From assembly GCA_023213395.1 (NCBI GenBank), contig CM041465.1, positions 63,743,741 to 63,807,740 of the forward strand: a stretch of DNA of 64,000 bases, written 5' to 3'. The translations under genes were made by a program, and so were the position numbers. Position 1 is the first letter of the stretch, and each line of letters begins with the position of its first letter. This DNA comes from Cycas panzhihuaensis. Taxonomy: Eukaryota; Cycadophyta. Shown here in pieces: positions 1 to 10,990 of this stretch. The notes below the pieces were generated by a model. It was not told where the DNA came from. It saw only the letters and a program-made list of their open reading frames with translations, and did not search any database.

Positions 1-260
1 GGGTTTTATTTATGAGGTCATGAAAGATAAATTGCATCACCCTCTAATAGGTGGCACCTATATTTTTGAGTCCAAAGGGCATTGCTTTATAAGCAAAGCT
101 ACTTGAAGGAATGATGAAGGCTATTTTGTGATGGTCCTTAGGAGAGATCTAGATTTGGTTCTAACCAAAAAATCCATACATTAAGGACATGACTTTGAAA
201 CTGGTAGTACATTCAATAATCTAATCATTAAAAGATAAGGGGAAGTTATCTTTGGGATAT
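1..260 (-). mobile_element. Gypsy-B copy 1, left piece: reverse transcriptase relic
   Basis: Read on the minus strand this stretch matches, base for base with scattered changes, the RT palm region of Gypsy-B copy 2 at about 56990-57255. It is cut at 260 by Gypsy-A and continues at 6995. Joining the two flanks restores an unbroken match to copy 2, which shows that this is one element split by the insertion. No open frame survives. The rest of the element (integrase side and 3' LTR) would lie left of the window. Confidence 0.85.
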
Positions 261-477
261 TGATCCAAGAGGATCTACCATATGTTTACAGGATGCAGAA
301 AATGCTAGGCATTGGAATAACTAAAAGAGATATGGCCAAATGGTATCAAAATTCTATGAAATTTTGTGTGAAGGGAGAAGACACATCCCACTAGATGTGT
401 ACAAAAGTTGGGGTTCAGAAAATATCATTTGATTAGAGTTGGAGCCTTGTCTTTGCATAAAAATTAATCCCACAACT

Positions 478-870
478 AGCAGAAAAAAGAGAAAATATAT
501 ATTATCATTATATGAATATAAATATAGCCAAACAACATCCAAATAAGCTAACATTTTGAGGAAGTATAGGAGACATGCGTTTCTATATGTTTACCAAATT
601 TGAGCTGAATTGGAGTCCGTTAAGGTTAGTTTCAAGCCACAACTTTTAAGAATTACATGAAGGCCACTTGGACAGCAGAAAAATAACAAATATATATTAT
701 TATTAAATGAATAAAAATCCAGTCAAATGACATATAAATGTGATAAAAGTTTGAGGAAGCTAAGGGGACATGTGTTCCTATATGTGTACCAAATTTGAGC
801 TAAATTAGAGTAGGTTAAGATCTATTACAAGCTGTAACATTTTAAGACTTGTATGAAGGCCACTTGGACA
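478..870 (+). repeat. Tandem duplication inside the Gypsy-A LTR
   Basis: Two units of about 196 bp lie head to tail, starting AGCAGAAAAA at 478 and again at 674. Both contain the phrases CCAAATTTGAGCT and GAAGGCCACTTGGAC. The 3' LTR has the same pair from about 6160. The units lie upstream of the TATA box, where LTR enhancer repeats are usually found. That role is inferred. Confidence 0.75.
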
Positions 871-943
871 ACATGCATTCTGGTGGTTAGTGGTTATACT
901 TGCATGATTGCCACTTGTTAAACATGCAATTTAGGTTTCTTTC

Positions 944-950
944 TATAAAT
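944..950 (+). promoter_or_regulatory. LTR TATA box (Gypsy-A)
   Basis: TATAAAT lies in the sequence TTTCTATAAATTGAGCCC, and the same motif is kept in the 3' LTR at 6625-6631. The conserved position upstream of the AATAAA signal at 1130-1135 fits the U3/R promoter of an LTR. Confidence 0.6.
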
Positions 951-1129
951 TGAGCCCTTCTACAGGTTGGAGAGGTGGTTCTTGGAGACTTGACTTGGGA
1001 AGCATCCTTAGAGAGGCATTTGGAGGGTTGGAGTCCTCCTTATGATATGATTGTAACATTTATTCCTTGTAATTTTACCATTCTTTTGCTAGTTGATTTC
1101 TCCATCATAAATGGAGATTTTCATGGTTT

Positions 1130-1135
1130 AATAAA
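1130..1135 (+). promoter_or_regulatory. LTR polyadenylation signal (Gypsy-A)
   Basis: AATAAA occurs about 185 bp after the TATA box and is repeated in the 3' LTR. In an LTR this arrangement places the R region between them. It is an inference from motif and spacing. Confidence 0.45.
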
Positions 1136-1317
1136 AGTATTACTCCTCATACTTTTGGATCAATGCTAGGAATAAATTATTTGGTGTAGAATTTTCCTTT
1201 CATGGGCTCATTATTATTTTGATGTTATTGAGATTTCTACACTAACTCCCAGGATCTCAAGGAGAAAAAGTTGATAATTAACTTCTTCACCAACTAAGCT
1301 CTTTTGGGATCATATTT

Positions 1318-1330
1318 TGGTATCAGAGCC
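1318..1330 (+). other. Primer-binding site, initiator tRNA-Met type (Gypsy-A)
   Basis: TGGTATCAGAGCC is the complement of the 3' end of plant initiator tRNA-Met, used as the minus-strand DNA primer by many plant LTR elements. It starts 5 bp after the 5' LTR ends, as expected. Confidence 0.9.
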
Positions 1331-1445
1331 TCTGATCTTTGTTGTAGGGACTTGAATGGTATAAACAAGGAAATGATACAAAGAGAAAGGTGAAGACTTT
1401 CTTGTGTTGCAATCACCAAGAAGACAAAGAAAGAATCCAAGCACC

Positions 1446-2470
1446 ATGGCTGAAAAAGAAGATGGAGAAATTAGATTTGAAAAGCTTGAGAAGAATGTAG
1501 AAGCCTTGATGCAAATGATGACCTAACTTCTACCTCTAGTCAAGGGAAAATGCAAAGAGAATGAAGTTGAAGGAGGATCCTCATATGACCACAACCATGA
1601 AGAGGAAGAGGAGGAGACCTTAAAGCACTCTTTTGAAGAAATCAAGGGTACTTCATCTCATCAACCCTTCAAGGTGGAGGCAAAGTTGGATATTCCAACT
1701 TATGATGGAGAGGTAAATGCTGAAAAGTTGGACCATTGGTTGGATCAACTTGAAACCTACTTCATAATTTATACTTATAGTAATGCTCAAAAGCTTTCAT
1801 TTTCTAGGCTTAAGTTGTGTAAACATGCATTGACATGGTGGAATACATTTTTGAAGACTCATGATGTATCTTCTTTTTCATGGAGGGATTTTAAGAAAAT
1901 AATAAAGAAGCAATTCTACCCCATAGGTCATGAGGAAGACCAATGGGTCACTTGGCAATATTTATGCCAAGGGAGAGGTGTAAGTGTCCAAGACTATACT
2001 TCTTTATTTTTTAGGCATGGCATGCTACTTGGTATTAATATGGATGAACATGTCACTCTTATAAAATTCATTGGAGGATTACATGAATACATAAGGAAGG
2101 AACTAAGGCTTTTAAAGGTTTAATCCATTGGAGAAGCAAGTAGGATGGCTATGGCAATAGAAAGTAAAAGCAAGAAATCTACATTCATGTCTAAAGATTC
2201 TACATTTACTTCTAATAAGTATGAAAAGAATCCTAAATTGCACTCATCTAAAAGGCAAGAAGGAAAGAAGAAAAGAACTAATTTTGTTAAAAGTTCTAAC
2301 TACTGTGAGCATTGTGATATTAGTGGTCATATTACACCAAAGTGTTGGAAGTTGCGTCCAAAACTAAAGCCAAAGCATATCAAGGATATGGAATTAAGAA
2401 AGAAGGAAAAAGGGAAAGCACTACTTTCTGAGGTGGAGATTCAAAGTGAAGGAGAAGAAGAGAAGGTTAC
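1446..2470 (+). pseudogene. Gypsy-A gag (capsid and zinc knuckle), broken
   Basis: The first ATG after the PBS at 1446 opens MAEKEDGEIRFEKLEKNVEA, with a stop soon after at 1524-1526. The next open stretch (1674-2123) has the retrotransposon gag pattern, including KLDHWLDQLETYF, LTWWNTFL and the downstream FIGGLHEYIRKEL. After another stop a basic region leads to a CCHC zinc knuckle at 2304-2345 (CEHC, then H, then C), the nucleic-acid-binding part of nucleocapsid. The knuckle residues are intact. Gag and pol look like one original long frame. Role: forms the virus-like particle that packages element RNA in the cytoplasm. Confidence 0.9.
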
Positions 2471-2499
2471 TCTACTTACAAATTATGAAGATGATGCTA

Positions 2500-2880
2500 C
2501 AAGGGAGGAACTATTTCACTTGAAGATTCAAGTAGGAAATAGTATGATTGGTGCCATTATAGATCCGGGGAGCCAAAAGAATTTGATCTCAGAAAGTTTG
2601 GTAAAGAGCATTGGGTTGGTAACTACTCCTCACCCTCACCCATATCCTCTTGGTTGGATCCATAAAGATGTGGAAATACAAATATCAAAGTAATGTACAC
2701 TTAAATTTTTCATCACTAATGATTTTGTTGATGAAGTAATATGTGATGTAGTGCCATTAGATGTATGCCATGTTGTGCTTGGGAGTCCCTACTTGTGGGA
2801 TCGAGATGCACTCTTCTATCGAAGGGAGAGAAAGTATCGATTGATGAAGGATAACAAGGGCTTCATCATGAAGGCCACAA
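2500..2880 (+). pseudogene. Gypsy-A aspartic protease
   Basis: The sequence IGAIIDPGSQKNLIS carries the active-site aspartate at 2562-2564 but reads D-P-G-S where retroelement proteases usually have D-S/T-G-S or A. Downstream [15 protein letters not shown] matches the conserved hydrophobic-LG-x-P-W/Y-L end of the domain. A stop near 2691 lies between the two parts. Role: would cut the gag-pol polyprotein. Loss of function is likely from the stop and perhaps the proline. Confidence 0.85.
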
Positions 2881-2989
2881 AGAAGCACTTGGATAAGATA
2901 GCATTAATTTTAGCTACTCAAGCAAAAAGGATGATCAATGCATGCGGTAAATTCGTCATCTTAATGGTAAGGAGAAAAGAAGAGCCAAG

Positions 2990-4420
2990 AGATGAAGAAG
3001 GTCCTTCTACTCACACTCTTCTTATATCACCTAAACAAATGCAACAAATTGAGGAGTTAAAGACAAGGTATGATATTCTATTTCAACATGTTGATGGGCT
3101 TCCACCAAAGAGAAAGATAGAGCATGAAATCACTCTTGTAAGAGATGCACCATTACCTAATGTTGCTTTGTATATGCACTCCATTGTAGAGAATAATGAG
3201 ATAAAGAGGCAAGTTGAGGAGTTGCTTGATCAAGGGTTCATAAGACCTTCATGTTCACCTTGTGGGTCACCAATTATCTTGGTGCCTAAGAAGGATGAAG
3301 GATGGAGAATATGTATAGATTTTCGTGCTTTGAATAAAATTACAATTAAAAATCGCTACCCTTTGCCTCGCATAGATGATTTGCTTGATCAAATTCAAAG
3401 ATGCTTGTTATTTCACTAAATTGGATTTGAAAAGCGGTTATCACCAAGTTAGGGTCAAGGAGGAGGACACATGGAAGATGGTCTTCAAAACAAAGCAAGG
3501 ACTCTTTGAATGGATGGTTATGCCTTTTGGATTGTGTAATGCTCCTGCAACATTCATGAGGCTAATGAATGAAATGTTAAGGCCTTACTTGGATAATTTT
3601 GTTGTTGTCTATCTTGATGACATTTTGATTTTCAGTAACACATGGGAGGAACATTTGCAGCACATAGAAGAAGTTTTAAAGACTATGGCTAAGCATCATT
3701 TGAAGCTTAATGTAAAGAAGTGTGAATTTGGCAAGGAGAACTTGATCTTCTTAGGCTTTGTGATTAGAGGAGGAAAGTTGAGCATTGATCCACTCAAGAC
3801 TCAAGCCATCCTCAAATGGCCTAGGCCAACAAACATCACAGAGGTGAGAAGTTTTTTAGGAGCTTGTTAATACTTGAGAAAGTTTATTCTTCATTTCTCA
3901 CAGGTTGCAGCACCTCTACATGGATTGACAAAATCTAGTAGAAAGTTTACTTGGGGTTCTAAGGAGGAAGAAGCCTTTCTTCTTTTAAAGAAGAAAATTT
4001 GTGAAGCACCGGTTTTGGCAATGCCAAATTTGCAAAGGCCTTTTGAAGTAGAAGCTGATGCAAGTGAAAATTCGATGGGAGCTATCCTTATTCAAGATGG
4101 GAAGCCTATTGCTTATCATTCAGAAGTCTTCACCCCTCAAGTGAAGAACTACCCAACATATGATCGAGAAATGTTCGCACTTCATCAAGCATGTAAGCAT
4201 TGGAGGTCATACTTGCTCGGAAAAGAGGTTGTAGTTCATACCAATCATAAGCCTCTTCAATTTTTACAAACTCAAAGTAAATTACAGCAAGCAAGACACA
4301 TGAAGTGGATGAGTTATTTACAACAATTCAATATTGTAATTAAGTATAAAAAGGGATCTAATAACAAAATTGCTGATATGTTATCTAGACCACCTTGTTC
4401 CACTTCTTCTTCTACTTTTG
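2990..4420 (+). pseudogene. Gypsy-A reverse transcriptase and RNase H
   Basis: RT begins in the region of [18 protein letters not shown] and keeps [44 protein letters not shown] and the catalytic YLDD (3610-3621). A frameshift near 3400 separates the fingers from the palm and a stop ends the next piece near 3870. RNase H follows: EADASENSMGAIL gives the first Asp, YDREMFAL the Glu, but the usual TDHKPL reads HTNHKPL, so the catalytic Asp is Asn (4243-4245, a G-to-A change). Role: copies element RNA to DNA and removes the RNA strand. Not functional as read. Confidence 0.93.
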
Positions 4421-4429
4421 TTTGTAGTT

Positions 4430-5940
4430 CTCTGATCAGTTTGCAGGTGGAACCAATACATCATGAAGAGTATAAAGACTTGTACCATGAAGATGAAGCT
4501 TTGAAGGAAGAATTAGAGAACCTAGCGAAAGGAAGACCTTCCCAGCTTTCTTGGAAGGATGGTCTACTTTTCAAAGGGGAGCAACTCTATGTTCCATCAA
4601 AAGGAGACAAGATCAAGTGGCTTAGAGAAGCCCATACTTCTAAAGTATCTAATCACTTTGGTATAGAGAAGACTTTAGCAAACTTGAGAAGATATGTTGT
4701 ATAGCCAAAAATGCAAAATGATGTAAAAAAATATGTAAAAGGATGTGTAATGTGTAATACTTCTAAGCCTTCTTCTAGAAAATTAGGATTGTATACACCA
4801 CTTCCAATTCCCACTAGACCTTGGGAAAGTACCTCCATTGATTTTTTAGGAGGACTTCCCATGACTAGGAAGGGACATGATTATCTTTTTGTTGTTGTAG
4901 ATAGGTTTAGTAAAATGATATGTCTAATACCTTGTAAGAAGACAATCACAGGTATAGGAGCAGCTGAGTTATTCTTCGAGCATGTATGGAAGAATTTTGG
5001 CTTGCCTTCTTCCATCATTTCAAATCGGGACACTTGATTTCTTTCATCATTTTGGAAGTCACTATGGGAGATGATGTATACCAAATTGAAGAGGAGTATA
5101 AGTTTCCATCCTCAAACAGATGGACAAACCGAAGTAGTGAACAGAACTTTGGTACATCTATTAAGGGGATACAATTCCAAGCATCCAAAGACTTGGGATG
5201 AATCATTGGCTTTTCTACAATTTGCTTTTAATAGAGCAATGCATGCATCACACTCTAAAGAACCTTTTGAAGTTTGTTTTGGATACTTACCTTAAAGTCC
5301 ATTTGACTTAGAGTTTTCCATGTAAGCTAAGGAAGGATCCGTCAAAGAGAAGGAGGAGCATGACAAGGCTTTAAGATACTTGGAGAAGATCCAGAGAGTC
5401 CACAAAGAAGTACATGATCAACTTCTAAGGACTCAACAAAAGTACAAGGAAAGACATGACAAGCATAGGCAAGAGTGTACTTTCCAAGAAGGAGATTTAG
5501 TATGGTTATACTTGAGCAAGGAGAGGTTAAAAGGAGAAGGTAAGAAACTCAAACCTATAAGGTATGGACCATTCAAGATTTTGAGAAAAGTAGGTGGCAA
5601 TGCTTTCCAACTTGATCTTCCACCTTATATGTAAATATATTCAGTAGTAAATGCTAAATACTTAAAACTCTTTGAGCCCTCCATGCTAGATGAGGAACAG
5701 GACCGATTCACTTTACCTTGATTGATGATTTGCATTTGGAAAGTGAGGAGCCTCTCAAGGAAGATTGTATCTTGGAGAGAAAATCTACCAAAACAAGACA
5801 TAAGACACATGAATCTTTCAGATTGGAGCAGGAAATTTCCTAGTAAGGCCAAGTGGTTTAGTAGGCAACAAGGAGAACAAAACTTCCCCATCTCCAATTC
5901 TAAGCCAACAGAGTTGGCTATTTTCCAAGGAAGGGGGAGC
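4430..5940 (+). pseudogene. Gypsy-A integrase with GPF module and chromodomain-like tail
   Basis: The HHCC zinc finger runs from WLREAHTSKVSNHFG to CVMC. In the D-D-E core the first Asp is in STSIDFLGGLP and the Glu in HPQTDGQTEVVNR, but the second Asp is lost: ISNRD replaces ISDRD (5023-5025), followed by a stop at 5035. The C-terminus keeps the GPF module (RYGPFKILRKVGGNAFQLDLP). A frame change later, ILERKSTKTRHKT and SKAKWF resemble a divergent plant chromodomain lacking its aromatic cage. The tail assignment is tentative. Role: inserts the DNA copy; the tail would steer it to chromatin. Confidence 0.85.
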
Positions 5941-5942
5941 CA
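5928..5942 (+). other. Polypurine tract (Gypsy-A)
   Basis: AGGAAGGGGGAGCCA directly abuts the 3' LTR. A purine-rich run at this place is the plus-strand DNA primer of LTR elements. The strong G-run and the exact abutment support the call. Confidence 0.85.
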
Positions 5943-6994
5943 TGATCCAGGAGGATCTACCATATGTTTACAGGATGCGGAAAATGCTAGGCATTGGCAT
6001 AACTAAAAGAGATATGGCCAAATGGTATAAAAATTCTATGAAATTTTGTGTAAAGGGAGAAGACACATCCCACTAGATGTGTACAAAAGGTGGGGTTCAG
6101 AAAATATCATTTGATTAGAGTTCAAGCCTTGTCTTTACAAAAAAATTAATCCCACAGCTAGCAGAAAAAAGAGAAAATATATATTATCATTATATGAATA
6201 GAAATATGCCCAATGACATCCAAATGAGCTAAAATTTTGAAAAGGTAGAGGAGGCATGCATTCCTATACATGTAACAAATTTGAGATGAATTGGAGTCCA
6301 TTAAGGTCAGTTACAAGCCACAACTTTTAAGAATTGCATGAAGGCGACTTAGACAACAGAAAAATAGCAAATACATATTATTATTAAATGAATAAAAATG
6401 TAGTCAAATGATATCCAAATAAGCTACAATTTTGAGGAAGCTGAGGGGACATGTGTTCCTATATGTGTACCAAATTTGAGCTAAATTGGAGTATGTTAAG
6501 ATCTATTACAAGCTATAACTTTCTAAGAATTGTATGAAGGCCACTTGGACAACATGCATTCTAGTGGTTAGTGGTTATACTTGCATGATTGCCACTTGTT
6601 AAACATGCAATTTAGGTTTCTTTCTATAAATTGAGCCCTTCTACAGGTTGGAGAGGTGGTTCTTGGAGACTTGACTTGGGAAGCATCCTTGGAGAGGCAT
6701 TTGGAGGGTTGGAGTCCTCCTTATGGTATAATTGTAACATTTATTCCTTGTAATTTTACCATTCTTTTGCTAGTTGATTTCTCCACCATTAAGTGGAGAT
6801 TTTCATGGTTTAATAAAAGTATTACTCCTCATACTTTTGGATCAATGCCAGGAATAAATTATTTGGTGTAGAATTTTCCTTTCATGGGCTCATTATTGTT
6901 TTGATGTTATTGAGATTTCTACACTAACTCCCAGGATCTCAAGGAGAAAAGGTTGATAATTGACTTCTTCACCAACTAAGCTCTTTTGGGATCA
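5943..6994 (+). repeat. Gypsy-A 3' LTR
   Basis: It starts TGATCCAG and ends GGGATCA, matches 261-1312 with scattered changes, and is followed by the duplicated GATAT at 6995-6999. TATA box at 6625-6631. Confidence 0.95.
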
Positions 6995-7794
6995 GATATG
7001 TGCTATTGATATCTCAAAAATCAATGCATATCTAGATTGTTCTTCTCTATTTAGCAATGGGAACAATATTAGAGACCTACTTAGGGTAATTAATGGAAGT
7101 GATCAACCCTATATCTAAGAGTTTTTCAACTTCCATCTTAATAGCAGTAGATAGCTTAGAATAGAGGGGGCATTGCTTTCGTTGCATAGGGGGAGTGCCT
7201 AGGATTATGGTAAGATTATGGGTGACGATAGAGGGGTCTATTCCCTTCATTTCAATGTAATCCCACATAAAAACATCATGAAATTCCTGAAAAAGGAGGG
7301 TGTATTCCTCCATTTTTTCATGGGAACATTCTACTCCTAACTTAATAACCTTTCCAAGGGTGAGGATGATGTCCTTGGTTTCCCCCATGCACATGGCATT
7401 TCCCTCCTTGAAATGGAGGGGGCCTTAGTCAATAAGAAGGGGTAAAGAGGAACTAGGTTGATTTGGATAAGCTAGGGATGACGTAAGGGCTAAGATCATC
7501 TCATTACCAAGCTTATGGTGACCAGGAGGGAGGTTGGGCAGGGATCCCACTAAATGCTTTAACAATGCCTCATTGTTCTCAAAGTAGTTTACCCCATGGA
7601 TAGTTATACTTAGAGAAGATGGAGACCAAGAAGTAGAAGGAGTGGTGGGCCTATAACAATTAACCCACCACTTGATATAATCAGGGTACACTTCAGAAGA
7701 GTTAGAGGGCCTCCTCCTATGCTAAGGGATAGGAGGTTCCCTACACTTATCACTCAAGGGGAGTGATAAAGTGGAAAGTAAAGTGGCATGGGAG
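6995..7794 (-). mobile_element. Gypsy-B copy 1, middle piece: start of RT and protease-RT linker
   Basis: Minus-strand reading gives EKLLDIGLITSINYPK, SKLSTAIKMEVEKLL and ECSHEKMEEYTLLFQEFHDVFMW, which is the start of a Tat/Athila-type RT (compare 57280-57900 in copy 2). Two separate open pieces, 7077-7394 and 7425-7691, are divided by a stop. The match to copy 2 runs to about 7757 and is then lost just before Copia-1 begins at 7795, picking up again after 13294. Confidence 0.85.
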
Positions 7795-7813
7795 TGAAAA
7801 GAGTGGATCTATC
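7795..7813 (-). repeat. Residual end of Copia-1 3' LTR
   Basis: TGAAAAGAGTGGATCTATC is identical to the left edge of the complete LTR at 12998 and is preceded by the duplication GGGAG. The remaining 278 bp or so of this LTR are absent. Confidence 0.85.
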
Positions 7814-7819
7814 ATTATT

Positions 7820-8530
7820 TTTTAACACCCATTTATTTTGAACTACCTTTCTTCTAAGTGGTAGATCAACAAGCTCCCATGTACCATTCTTAATAAGAGA
7901 TTGATACTCTTCATTCATGGCATTTCTCCAAGCTACATGCTTTACAGCTTCTTGGTATGTTAAGGGCTCTTCATTAAGAGAAAGATGTAGTTTTGTTGGT
8001 TCAAGCTCAATGGAAAGTGATTCATGCATCCTTACTCTATGGGCACTTCTAGTGCTAGTTTTACCTAACTCATCTGGTTGTATGTCCTTGTGTAGCTGGT
8101 AGGCTTCACGAAAACTTGGAGTTGGGAATGAGGTTTTCATTTCTACAACCTCTTGATCTTAGTTTTGATCCTAAAAAGGATCATATGAAATATTTGGCAC
8201 GAAGGGAGTTGATGATGCTAGAGAAGATGGGCCAGCTACAGATGTTAGAGAAGATGATCCTTCTGCTATGGCTTTGCCTTTGTCAACTTGGTTGTTCATA
8301 AATGATGTTGTTAGATGTGTACACATTGGCTTGGAGTCACAGCTTGTATCCTCTGAGGCTCTATTGTCAGATTCCAAGATTTTGAGCAACTGTTCAGCAT
8401 CTCCCCCTCTAAATTTTGGAATTTGGACATCAAATTTAGTGGCATAATTAAATCAATATGAAGGCATCTTGGAGTCAAGTCTGAGTAATTAATCTTCAGT
8501 CTCTGCAAAGATAACATCTCTAGTAATGAT
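7820..8530 (-). pseudogene. Copia-1 linker and start of reverse transcriptase
   Basis: Minus-strand sequence EPLTYQEAVKHVAWRNAMNEE, with GTWELVDLPL and VVQNKWVLK, is the N-terminal signature of Ty1/copia RT. A serine-rich variable linker lies upstream (8171-8389). The domain stops abruptly after KWVLKNN near 7826 at the deletion joint, so the palm with its catalytic residues is missing. Confidence 0.88.
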
Positions 8531-8534
8531 GATT

Positions 8535-9335
8535 TTATGATCTAAAGGTATAAAAACCTTCTATCCCTTTTTGTCCATAGGGTATGTGACAAAGATGCCT
8601 TTGATGGCTCCATCTTGGAGCTTATTTCTATGTTCTTACAAAATATGAGCATAACAAGTAGAGCCAAAACTTTTGAAGTGGGAGATAGAGGGGGTTTGTC
8701 CATACCACATTTCATGTGGAGAGGGGCCGAGATTGGAGGGACTAATAGTGTTGATGCAATACACAGTAGTCTAGATAGCCTCAGCCTAAATATAGATAGG
8801 GACATTCTTATATACCAGCATAGCATGAACCATATTCATGATGGTCCTGTTCATGCACTCGGTAACTCCATTTTGCTGGGGTGTACCTACAACATTGGTC
8901 TAATGTTTGATTCCATGTTGACGTAGGTATGATTCAAACTCATTGGATGTGCACTCACCACCATTGTCAGTCTTAAGTATTTTAATCTTGAATCTAGATT
9001 CATTTTCCATGTGGGCCTTGAAAGCTTGAAACATAGAAAAAGCTTCATCTTTCCTTGCAAGAAAAGCAACCGATACTTTCTTGGTAAAATAATTAATGAA
9101 AGTTATATAGTACCACTTCTGTTTAAGAGAAGGGATGGGCATAGGATTGCATATATTTAAGTGTACAAGTTGCAAAGGTTGGCTAGATTTCCACTGACTA
9201 TGAGGAAAGGGTTATCTTTAAGATTTAGTAATAATACATGCTTCACATTTAAAGGGCTTAGAGGGGAACTTAGGCAAACTAGGAAGAGTGTCTTGTAGTT
9301 CTGTTAAATGATCAATTTTGATATGGCCCATACGA
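8535..9335 (-). pseudogene. Copia-1 integrase
   Basis: The zinc-binding part LWHARMGHI and CEACI precedes the core. LVHLNICNPM stands where LVH-x-DLCGPM is usual, so the first catalytic Asp is Asn. KTDNGGEC keeps the second Asp and TPQQNGVTECMNR keeps the Glu. Stops and frame changes break the part below 8900. Role: would insert the DNA copy; inactive as read. Confidence 0.88.
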
Positions 9336-9339
9336 GCAT

Positions 9340-9800
9340 GCCATAGAGCTACTTAGGACAACTTTTGAGGATTCAGGGTTGTCGTAAAAATAAATTCATC
9401 ATCAACATAGTTGGCTTCAGAGGATGGTGAGCCAGTTAGGTGAAAAAGTTTGCCATTAAGAATTTTGGTCATAACCATAGCATTTGAAGGAGGGTGAATG
9501 ACACAAAGAATTTGATTATTTGCAGTTACACTAAGATCAAATCCATGAGAGAGAAGGGAGGATAGGGAGAGCAGATTCTGCTTCAAAGTAGGAATATATA
9601 AAACATCAACAAGTGTAAAATCTAGAAGGCCTGGGAGTTTCAAGTAAACAATTCGAAGTCCTTCAACTAGCTAAGATGATTTGTCAACAATGTGTACAAC
9701 ACCACAAACTTCGGAGTCAAAATCTTGAAAGAACTAGTAATGACAAGTCATGTGTTGTGTTGCTCCAGTATCCATGATCCATGATGAAGTATTTGAGGTA
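9340..9800 (-). pseudogene. Copia-1 protease and pre-integrase region
   Basis: Minus-strand SSWIMDTGATQHMTCH is a textbook copia protease active site with D-T-G-A at 9761-9772 intact. It is followed by an open stretch (9353-9643) containing VLYIPTLKQNLLSLSSLLSHG, the conserved link between protease and integrase in copia elements. A stop splits the two pieces. Confidence 0.9.
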
Positions 9801-9804
9801 GCAC

Positions 9805-10990
9805 TATTTGTAACTCCAAGTGGTGAAGGCAAAAGTGAATAAGCATAGCCACAATGAGCCATAATATACTTAGTAGATCTATCAACAATATTTAATGAAG
9901 TGGTCCCAATTCTTTGAAGGTGTGCATGAGCAAATTACATTCCACCAAAAGCATCTTCAAAAGAAGTATTATCAACATTATATGCACTATGGTATTGTTG
10001 ATAACTTGGTAGTTTGTTGGTGGCAGTTCTGCAATTTTTGACATAATTTCCTTTTCTATTACACCTTTGGCACACGATTGTTTGATTTCTAGTCTAAGTA
10101 TTGGGCTAGTTAGACTGTCTCTAATTACTAGATCTAGGTCCAGGTTGATTATTTTGGCCTTGGCCTTGGCCTTGAGACTATTTTTGTTAGAATTGAGGAG
10201 CCTGTTGACTAAGAGGATGTTATCCTTATTATCTACCTCTTCCTCTTCAACAGGAATTACCACCTCTATGAGAGTATTGACCTTGATTTTTGGTGTAACA
10301 AAGATCTTCTTCCACTTCAAAAGTAGCATCAATTAGATCTGATGTAGTGGCAAAGTTGGTATTAAAGGTCTTATCAAATTCAATGAACTTATTAGCAAGA
10401 TCCTCAAAGTTTAGGGTCTTCAAAGTGCCACTAGATTAAAGACTTCCCAATAGATCTTTATGATCTAGGATATGGAGACATGACTGAATCAAGAAAGCCC
10501 ATGTAATACATTGAGTTTTAAAATCTTTATCAATGGTTTGCTTGATTAGATAAAGGAGATTGATTGTCTCACTTGCATGTCCTTTCTGCATTTTTAATTT
10601 GTTCATCTTTAGTACTAAGTGAACAAATTCTAAGTCTGATTTAGTGTCAAAGTTCTTCTTAAGAACTTCAAGAACTTTCCATGCTGTATAATGTACAGCT
10701 TCATCAATGAGATTATGCAGGGAATAATCAGTTACAAGTAGTATCCCTACACAGATTTTATCATCATCAAGTTCCCATTGGTATTTAGTTGCAGCTTCAG
10801 TAGGAGTAGTTGGAGCACCTCCTACTAAAGCAATTGTGGTAGCTATAGCTGTAATAGGTGGTGTAGGTTGTAAGTGATCTCTCCATATACCTTCATACTT
10901 TGCAGTATTCCTGACACCAGTGAACTACATATCCCAATTTTCTTTCCTTTTTAGAATGTAGTTCACATTTTGCTTGAACTGTAAAGACAT
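9805..10990 (-). pseudogene. Copia-1 gag with altered zinc knuckle
   Basis: The start codon is at 10990-10988 on the minus strand, opening MSLQFKQNVNYILKRKENWD. The UBN2-type gag body follows, for example AWKVLEVLKKNFDTKSDLEFV and LYLIKQTIDKDFKTQ. The knuckle at 10031-10072 reads CQRCNRKGNYVKNC, so the zinc-binding His is Tyr. A few stops interrupt the frame. Role: capsid protein of the element particle. Confidence 0.88.

Larger units (their letters stand above)
261..1312 (+). repeat. Gypsy-A 5' LTR
   Basis: It begins TGATCCA and ends GGGATCA, and matches 5943-6994 along its whole length. The duplication GATAT precedes it. It carries a TATA box and an AATAAA signal, and the primer-binding site follows after a 5-bp spacer. 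Length is typical for a plant gypsy LTR. Confidence 0.95.
261..6994 (+). mobile_element. Gypsy-A: complete, mutated Ty3/gypsy LTR retrotransposon
   Basis: Two LTRs of equal length (1052 bp) bracket a primer-binding site, gag, protease, RT, RNase H, integrase and a polypurine tract in the usual Ty3/gypsy order. The 5-bp duplication GATAT flanks it at 256-260 and 6995-6999. It lies in the opposite orientation inside Gypsy-B copy 1. No large deletion is visible, but the coding region has stops, a frameshift near 3400 and lost catalytic residues, so it could not move by its own enzymes. I count roughly 30 differences in the first 370 bp of the two LTRs by hand, so it is an old insertion. The tail after integrase suggests a chromovirus. 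Confidence 0.95.

Noticed and set aside
1446-5940. Gypsy-A as an endogenous pararetrovirus
   Set aside because: It has paired LTRs, a PBS, an integrase and a site duplication, and no movement-protein or transactivator region, so it is a Ty3/gypsy retrotransposon.
5625-5963. 112-codon minus-strand ORF over the Gypsy-A integrase tail
   Set aside because: It is the reverse of the GPF/chromodomain-like coding sequence and has no domain of its own.
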